The notes below the pieces were generated by a model, which saw only the letters and a program-made list of their open reading frames with translations, was not told the origin of the DNA and searched no databases. This document shows positions 59,914 through 64,000 of a stretch of DNA of 64,000 nt, in pieces. The DNA comes from Kibdelosporangium philippinense. Lineage in GTDB: Bacteria; Actinomycetota; Actinomycetes; Mycobacteriales; Pseudonocardiaceae. Every line of letters begins with the position of its first letter. The stretch's first letter is position 1. The position numbers and the translations under genes were made by a program. The stretch spans positions 1,178,001 to 1,242,000 of the forward strand of contig NZ_JAJVCN010000001.1 in NCBI RefSeq assembly GCF_021390435.2, read 5' to 3'.

Positions 59914-59952
59914 CGCTCGTGAGTACCTTCACATAAGAGGTACTCACGAGCG
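59914..59952. terminator. Bidirectional terminator overlapping the end of the glycosylase gene
   Basis: CGCTCGTGAGTACCT and AGGTACTCACGAGCG form a 15-bp stem with a 9-base loop that contains the TAA stop, followed by a T-run. It serves the convergent glycosylase and methyltransferase genes. Confidence 0.88.
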
Positions 59953-59979
59953 CATTTTCTCCGGCGGGGGTCCCGGAGG

Positions 59980-60816
59980 TCAGGGTTTGATGCCGAGGCC
60001 GGACACCGCGCGGATGTATGCTTTCTGGTCCTCAGTGAGCTCCTCGTCCGGCCGCCATGCCGGGGTGGACACCAGGCCGGGCTCGACGAGGGTGTAGCCG
60101 GTGAAGAAGTCACGCACCTGCTCGAACGTCCGGGGGAACATGGACTGCACGTTCTCCTTGTAGATGTCCAGCACGCGCTTGGCGATGTCACCTGGCCAGT
60201 GCTCGGCGGTCAGTGCGTGCGACAGTGCGAGGTAGCTGCCGGACGGGCAGGCATCCCGGTAGGTGGCGACAATCCCGACGGGGTTGTCGGAGTCCGGGAT
60301 GAACGGGAAGACACCGGTAGTCACCAGAGCAAGCGGTTCGGTGAAGTCGATCTGCCGTTGGGTCACCGGGTGCGAGAGCACATAACTGGTGTCGCGGATG
60401 TCCGCCTCGAACGCCTCGGCGTTCGGATTGCCTTCCAGCAGTTCGTTTGCCTCCTCGACGGCGACGCGCTCACGGTCCACATAGACCACACGGATGCGAC
60501 GGTCGATGCCGTGGACGATGTTGTGCAGGTTGGTGTCGCCAGCGGTGGGGATTCCCGAACCGAGGTCGAGGAACTGCTTGATCCCGGCCTCCGCGGCCAG
60601 ATACCGCACCACACGGCGCATGTACGCACGGTTCTCCCGCGCGACGAATGGCGTCGTCGGCGCGACTTCGAGCAGCTTGTCCAGTGCCGACTGGTCGATG
60701 TCGACGTTGTGCGAGCCACCAAGCAGGTAGTCGTACATACGGCATGCGTTCGCCCGCTCGTCACTGAGCTCGTCCGTGGCGGGGCTTTCGGGTAATTGGG
60801 TCATCAGACCGTCCAT
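59980..60816 (-). CDS. DUF574-type (SAV2177-like) SAM-dependent methyltransferase
   Basis: 278 residues. The conserved N-terminal block RANACRMYDYLLGGSHNVDID, the SAM site FLDLGSGIPTAGDTNLHNI and the block VVYVDRERVAVEEANELLE define this actinomycete-specific family. Many paralogues occur in each genome, so membership in the cluster is uncertain. The ATG at 60816 or one four codons later may be used. Divergent from the P450 gene across 155 bp. Confidence 0.9.
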   Translation of the reverse strand: MDGLMTQLPESPATDELSDERANACRMYDYLLGGSHNVDIDQSALDKLLEVAPTTPFVARENRAYMRRVVRYLAAEAGIKQFLDLGSGIPTAGDTNLHNIVHGIDRRIRVVYVDRERVAVEEANELLEGNPNAEAFEADIRDTSYVLSHPVTQRQIDFTEPLALVTTGVFPFIPDSDNPVGIVATYRDACPSGSYLALSHALTAEHWPGDIAKRVLDIYKENVQSMFPRTFEQVRDFFTGYTLVEPGLVSTPAWRPDEELTEDQKAYIRAVSGLGIKP

Positions 60817-60879
60817 TCCGGATTCGTCACAGTGGTGTTCAAGGGCTCGCAGCGAAGCTAAAGCGCTGTGGTTCCGGCT

Positions 60880-60915
60880 TGGTTATCCCGGTCGCGGTCA
60901 ACCGCCGCATAACCA
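60880..60915. promoter_or_regulatory. TGGTTAT/ATAACCA dyad in the methyltransferase / P450 divergent promoter
   Basis: Seven-base perfect arms separated by 22 bases lie between starts at 60816 (minus) and 60972 (plus). The half-site matches the core of the dyads at 36861 and 50440, with longer spacing. Confidence 0.35.
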
Positions 60916-60971
60916 GGCGTCCTTACTGTCTGCCTTCAGTCGCGCTGCTGGCAACGGAATTGAGGGTTTCC

Positions 60972-62183
60972 ATGAGTGCAAACGGTGAAGTCGCTTTAGG
61001 TATCGAGTTGTTCGCCGACCCGAAGGCGTTGTTCGCCAAGCTCGGCGAACCCGGCCCGATCCACCGGGTGACCCTGCCGGACGGGATGCCTGCCTGGCTG
61101 GTGACCGGCAACCAGGAAGTACGGGACGCGCTAGCCGACCCGCGCCTGGTCCGCAGCGTGCAGGCCGCCGCTCCGGAGCTGCAGAAATACCTCGGACTTG
61201 CCAGTGACGAGTTCGTGCTGACCCGCCACATCCTGTTCGCCGACCCGCCCGACCACACCCGGATGCGCAGGCTGATGTCCCAGGCGTTCACGCGCGGCCG
61301 CGTGGAACGCTTGCGCCCCTGGGTTCAGGAGTTCACCGACAGCCTGCTCGACGAGATCGTCGGCGCGGGCAAGGCGGATCTGGTGCAGGCGCTGGCGTTG
61401 CCGCTGCCAATCGGTGTGATCTGCGAGATGCTCGGCGTCCCGTTCGCCGACCGGCCGGAGTTCGAGCACCGCGCCGAGGTGATCACCGGCATCAACGCCT
61501 CGTCCGACCACGACCAGGTCATCGAGTCCGGCCGCTGGTTCGACGAGTACACCACCCAGCTGATCGCCGCCCGCCGCAAGAACCCGGGCGAGGACCTGCT
61601 GACCGCCTTGCTCGCGGCGCACGACGAAGGCGAGAAACTGTCCGACCTCGAAGTGCGGTCGAACGTCTTCCTGTTGCTCGCGGCCGGGTTCGAGACGACG
61701 GTCAACCTGATCGCCAACGGAATCCTTGCCCTGCTGAGCTATCCGGAATCGCTTGCCAAGGTCCGTGACAACCCGGACCTGATGCCGGGGGCGATCGAGG
61801 AGATCCTTCGCTTCGACAGCCCGGTTTCCAGCATCACGTACCGGTTCGCCACCGACTACGTCAAGATCGGCGACGTCGAGATCCAGCCGGGCGAGCACGT
61901 CGCGCTGTCGCCACCGGCGGCCAACCACGACCCGGCCAAGTTCGTGCGCCCCGAGGTCTTCGACATCGAGCGCGGAAGCAACCCGCACGTCAGTTTCGGC
62001 TACAGCACGCACTTCTGCCTCGGCGCGCCGCTGGCCCGGCTCGAAGGCGACGTCGCGTTCAGCACGGTGTTGCGCCGCCTGCCGGACCTCAAGCTGGCTG
62101 TGCCCGTCGAGGAACTGACCTGGAAGCCGAGCTTCATCGTGCACCGGCTTGACCACCTGCCCGTGACTTTCACGGCGTCCTAG
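60972..62183 (+). CDS. Cytochrome P450 (CYP105/107-like bacterial class I)
   Basis: 403 residues. The oxygen-activation helix has LLLAAGFETTVNLIANG, the ExxR motif is in IEEILRFDSP, and the heme-thiolate loop is SFGYSTHFCLGAPLARLEGD (Cys ligand). The N-terminal part has FADPPDHTRMRRLMSQAFTR. The ATG at 60972 follows GAGGG; a TTG 93 bp upstream would include promoter DNA. The enzyme oxidises a small molecule with electrons from ferredoxin. No ferredoxin gene is seen in the window. A 2-oxoacid:ferredoxin oxidoreductase gene follows after 8 bp. Tailoring of the peptide is plausible but unproven. Confidence 0.93.
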   Translation: MSANGEVALGIELFADPKALFAKLGEPGPIHRVTLPDGMPAWLVTGNQEVRDALADPRLVRSVQAAAPELQKYLGLASDEFVLTRHILFADPPDHTRMRRLMSQAFTRGRVERLRPWVQEFTDSLLDEIVGAGKADLVQALALPLPIGVICEMLGVPFADRPEFEHRAEVITGINASSDHDQVIESGRWFDEYTTQLIAARRKNPGEDLLTALLAAHDEGEKLSDLEVRSNVFLLLAAGFETTVNLIANGILALLSYPESLAKVRDNPDLMPGAIEEILRFDSPVSSITYRFATDYVKIGDVEIQPGEHVALSPPAANHDPAKFVRPEVFDIERGSNPHVSFGYSTHFCLGAPLARLEGDVAFSTVLRRLPDLKLAVPVEELTWKPSFIVHRLDHLPVTFTAS

Positions 62184-62191
62184 GAGCGGAA

Positions 62192-64000
62192 ATGAGCGGC
62201 ACGAAGCTCGACCGGGTGGTGATCCGCCTGGCCGGCGACTCAGGGGACGGCATGCAGCTGACCGGCGACCAGTTCACCGCGGCGTCCGCCGCGTTCGGCA
62301 ACGACCTCGCCACGCTGCCGAACTTCCCTGCAGAGATCCGTGCGCCGCGTGGCACGATCCCCGGGGTCTCCAGTTTCCAGGTGCATTTCGCGGACTTCGA
62401 CATCCTCACTCCTGGCGACCGGCCGGACGTGCTTGTCGCGATGAATCCGGCCGCGCTCAAGGCGAACGTGACCGACGTGCCCGCGGGCGGCACGGTCATC
62501 ATCAATTCCGACGAGTTCACCAAGGCGAACCTGAGCAAGGTCGGCTACAGCGGTGACCCGCTGACCGCGCTCGACCAGTTCGATGTGCACACGGTCGCGA
62601 TGTCCACTTTGACCCGGACCGCGGTCGAGCCTGCCGGAGTGTCCAAAAAGCAAGCCGAGCGGGCCAAGAACATGTTCGCCCTCGGCCTGTTGTGCTGGAT
62701 GTACTCACGGCCGACCGAGGGGATCGAACGGTTCCTGCGGCAGAAGTTCACCGGCCCGATCGCCGAGGCGAACGTGCTGGCGTTCCGTGCGGGCTGGAAC
62801 TACGGCGAGACCACCGAGGCGTTCGCGGCCACCTACGAGGTCGCGCCCGCGAAGCTGCCGCCAGGAACGTACCGGCAAATCTCCGGCAACACCGCGCTGG
62901 CCTACGGCCTGCTCGCCGCGGGGGAGCGCAGCGGCCTGCAGATCATGCTGGGCACGTATCCGATCACGCCCGCTTCGGACATTCTGCACGAACTGGCCAA
63001 GCACAAGAACTTCGGCGTGCTGACGTTCCAGGCCGAGGACGAGATCGCCGGGATCGGCGCCGCGCTCGGCGCCTCCTATGGCGGTGCCCTCGGCGTGACG
63101 ACCACGTCCGGCCCCGGTCTGGCACTGAAGTCCGAGACCATTGGGCTGGCGGTGATGACCGAGTTGCCCTTGGTGATCATCGACGTACAGCGCGGCGGGC
63201 CGTCGACCGGTCTGCCGACCAAAACCGAACAGGCCGACCTGCTGCAGGCGATGTACGGCCGCAACGGCGAATCACCCGTGCCGATCGTGGCACCGCAATC
63301 GCCGTCGGACTGTTTCGCTGTTGCCTTGGAGGCCACCAGGATCGCGTTGAAGTACCGGACACCGGTGATCCTGCTGTCCGACGGCGCCATCGCCAACGGC
63401 TCGGAGCCGTGGCTGATCCCGGATGTGACCACGCTGCCGGACCTGCGCGTCGAGTTTGCCACGGAGCCCAATGCGACCGATGGTTCCGGCCAGTTCTGGC
63501 CCTACGTAAGGGATCCCCAGACCCTGGCAAGGGCATGGGCGGTTCCAGGCACACCGGGCCTGCAGCACCGGATCGGCGGTCTGGAGAAAGCAGACCTGAC
63601 CGGCCACATCTCCTACGACCCACAAAACCACGACCGGATGGTCCGACTGCGGCGCGACAAAGTCGCACACATAGACGTGCCGGACATCCGAGTCGACGAC
63701 CCCAGCGGGGGGCACGCACGGGTGCTGGCTCTCGGCTGGGGTTCCAGCTACGGCCCGATCACCGCGGGCTGCCGGTTGACGCGCCTGGACGGTCTGCCGA
63801 TCGCACAGGCGCATCTCCGCCATCTCAACCCGTTGCCGGGCAATCTCGCTGAGGTGCTGCGCGCGTACGACACCATCGTGGTCCCCGAGATGAACCTCGG
63901 CCAACTCGCCACCCTGCTGCGCGGGGCTTACAAGGCCGACATCCGTTCGCACACCAAGGTTACCGGCCTGCCGTTCAAGGCCGAGGAACTGCACGAGGTG
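62192..64000 (+). CDS. korA: 2-oxoacid:ferredoxin oxidoreductase, fused gamma-alpha subunit (KorA), 3' end off window
   Basis: At least 603 residues, open to the window edge. The N-terminal gamma-type domain has VVIRLAGDSGDGMQLTGDQF and MNPAALKANVTDVPAGG. The alpha domain begins GNTALAYGLLAAGERSGL and has the GTYPITPASDILHELAKH pyrimidine-side motif, QAEDEIAGIGAALGASYGG, TTSGPGLALKSE, and IIDVQRGGPSTGLPTKTEQ. This is the alpha subunit that with KorB converts 2-oxoglutarate (or another 2-oxo acid) and CoA to acyl-CoA while reducing ferredoxin. AGGAG precedes the ATG at 62192. Probably a primary-metabolism gene at the edge of the cluster, though the 8-bp gap to the P450 is notable. Confidence 0.93.
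   Translation, partial: MSGTKLDRVVIRLAGDSGDGMQLTGDQFTAASAAFGNDLATLPNFPAEIRAPRGTIPGVSSFQVHFADFDILTPGDRPDVLVAMNPAALKANVTDVPAGGTVIINSDEFTKANLSKVGYSGDPLTALDQFDVHTVAMSTLTRTAVEPAGVSKKQAERAKNMFALGLLCWMYSRPTEGIERFLRQKFTGPIAEANVLAFRAGWNYGETTEAFAATYEVAPAKLPPGTYRQISGNTALAYGLLAAGERSGLQIMLGTYPITPASDILHELAKHKNFGVLTFQAEDEIAGIGAALGASYGGALGVTTTSGPGLALKSETIGLAVMTELPLVIIDVQRGGPSTGLPTKTEQADLLQAMYGRNGESPVPIVAPQSPSDCFAVALEATRIALKYRTPVILLSDGAIANGSEPWLIPDVTTLPDLRVEFATEPNATDGSGQFWPYVRDPQTLARAWAVPGTPGLQHRIGGLEKADLTGHISYDPQNHDRMVRLRRDKVAHIDVPDIRVDDPSGGHARVLALGWGSSYGPITAGCRLTRLDGLPIAQAHLRHLNPLPGNLAEVLRAYDTIVVPEMNLGQLATLLRGAYKADIRSHTKVTGLPFKAEELHEV

Larger units (their letters stand above)
57914..59936 (+). pseudogene. 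HTH_42-family DNA glycosylase (AlkZ/YcaQ-like), split by an IS element
   Basis: The 5' part (57914-58162) and 3' part (59103-59936) become one in-frame protein of 360 residues when the IS and one copy of TTA are removed: TLMRGTLHL joins VSAADYPSF. The N-terminal LGALQAQYSPSPYVALFARL holds the QxQ catalytic motif (Gln39, Gln41) of HTH_42 glycosylases. The C-terminal part has FLAKWDAAVISHKDRTRILP and GTWSCVRKG, also family-typical. These enzymes unhook alkylated or crosslinked DNA bases and often sit beside genotoxin gene clusters (azinomycin AlkZ). The start is TTG at 57914 or the GTG three codons on. As assembled, the gene is inactive. Confidence 0.82.

Noticed and set aside
60879..60971. Upstream extension of the P450 from a TTG codon
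   Set aside because: The extension reads through the promoter dyad, and a normal ribosome binding site precedes the ATG at 60972.
62692..63852. 386-codon plus-strand frame rich in Arg at the right edge
   Set aside because: It is out of frame with the KorA-like sequence, which is open from 62192 to the window end and matches family motifs throughout.

Overview
The window is high-GC actinomycete DNA. GTG starts are common, stop/start overlaps (ATGA, GTGA) are frequent, and SARP-type, LuxR/LAL-type and AfsR-like regulators are present. Noncoding repeats whose chance translation reads like VKATLAAFNA point to the Pseudonocardiales (Lentzea, Amycolatopsis or Kibdelosporangium-like); this placement is inference. 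Most of the sequence is secondary metabolism. No rRNA, tRNA or CRISPR array was seen.

Left region (1-10.6 kb): the N-terminal part of a LuxR/LAL-type ATPase regulator, an AraC regulator and a complete IS1182-like element, then a four-gene deoxyaminosugar set (3,5-epimerase, 4-ketoreductase, 2,3-dehydratase, aminotransferase). Two long, diverged, noncoding direct repeats flank the sugar genes. A third copy lies at about 47.7-48.4 kb.

Middle-left region (10.6-25.1 kb): an AfsR-like regulator, a complete branched-chain amino-acid-type ABC transporter (livGFHMJ order), an MDR oxidoreductase, a LeuA-like 2-isopropylmalate synthase paralogue, a small SARP, and a UbiA-family prenyltransferase followed by a soluble histidine kinase and a NarL-type response regulator. 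An IS5-type element with a probable -1 frameshift sits exactly at the end of the response regulator gene.

Core nonribosomal peptide region (25.2-57.8 kb): a minus-strand operon runs from an MFS exporter through a type II thioesterase, an iron-sulfur FMN oxidoreductase, a PaaK-like adenylating ligase, TrpE-like and TrpG-like chorismate amination subunits and NRPS-1 to DAHP synthase. This looks like a self-contained supply line for a chorismate-derived amino-aryl acid. The closest known logic is ADIC / 3-enolpyruvoylanthranilate / benzoxazolinate formation (SgcD/SgcG of C-1027). The divergent plus-strand operon encodes an altered SHMT-like enzyme, an MtnB-like protein without its metal ligands, NRPS-2 (with a Cy-A-PCP module), a VOC protein, an MHS-type transporter and a SerB-like phosphatase. 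It suggests a heterocyclised, possibly alpha-methylated Cys/Ser unit. A minus-strand methyltransferase and flavin monooxygenase diverge from NRPS-3 (C-A-PCP-TE, with a Cys thioesterase nucleophile) and NRPS-4 (C-A-PCP, no TE).

Right edge (57.8-64 kb): an AlkZ/YcaQ-type (HTH_42) DNA glycosylase gene is split by an IS5-type element with a clean 3-bp target duplication. It is followed by a DUF574-type methyltransferase, a cytochrome P450 and the beginning of a 2-oxoacid:ferredoxin oxidoreductase alpha subunit. The working hypothesis is a short peptide of a chorismate-derived aryl acid, a thiazoline/oxazoline-type residue and two further residues. A glycosyltransferase is absent, so the sugar genes may belong to a different product.
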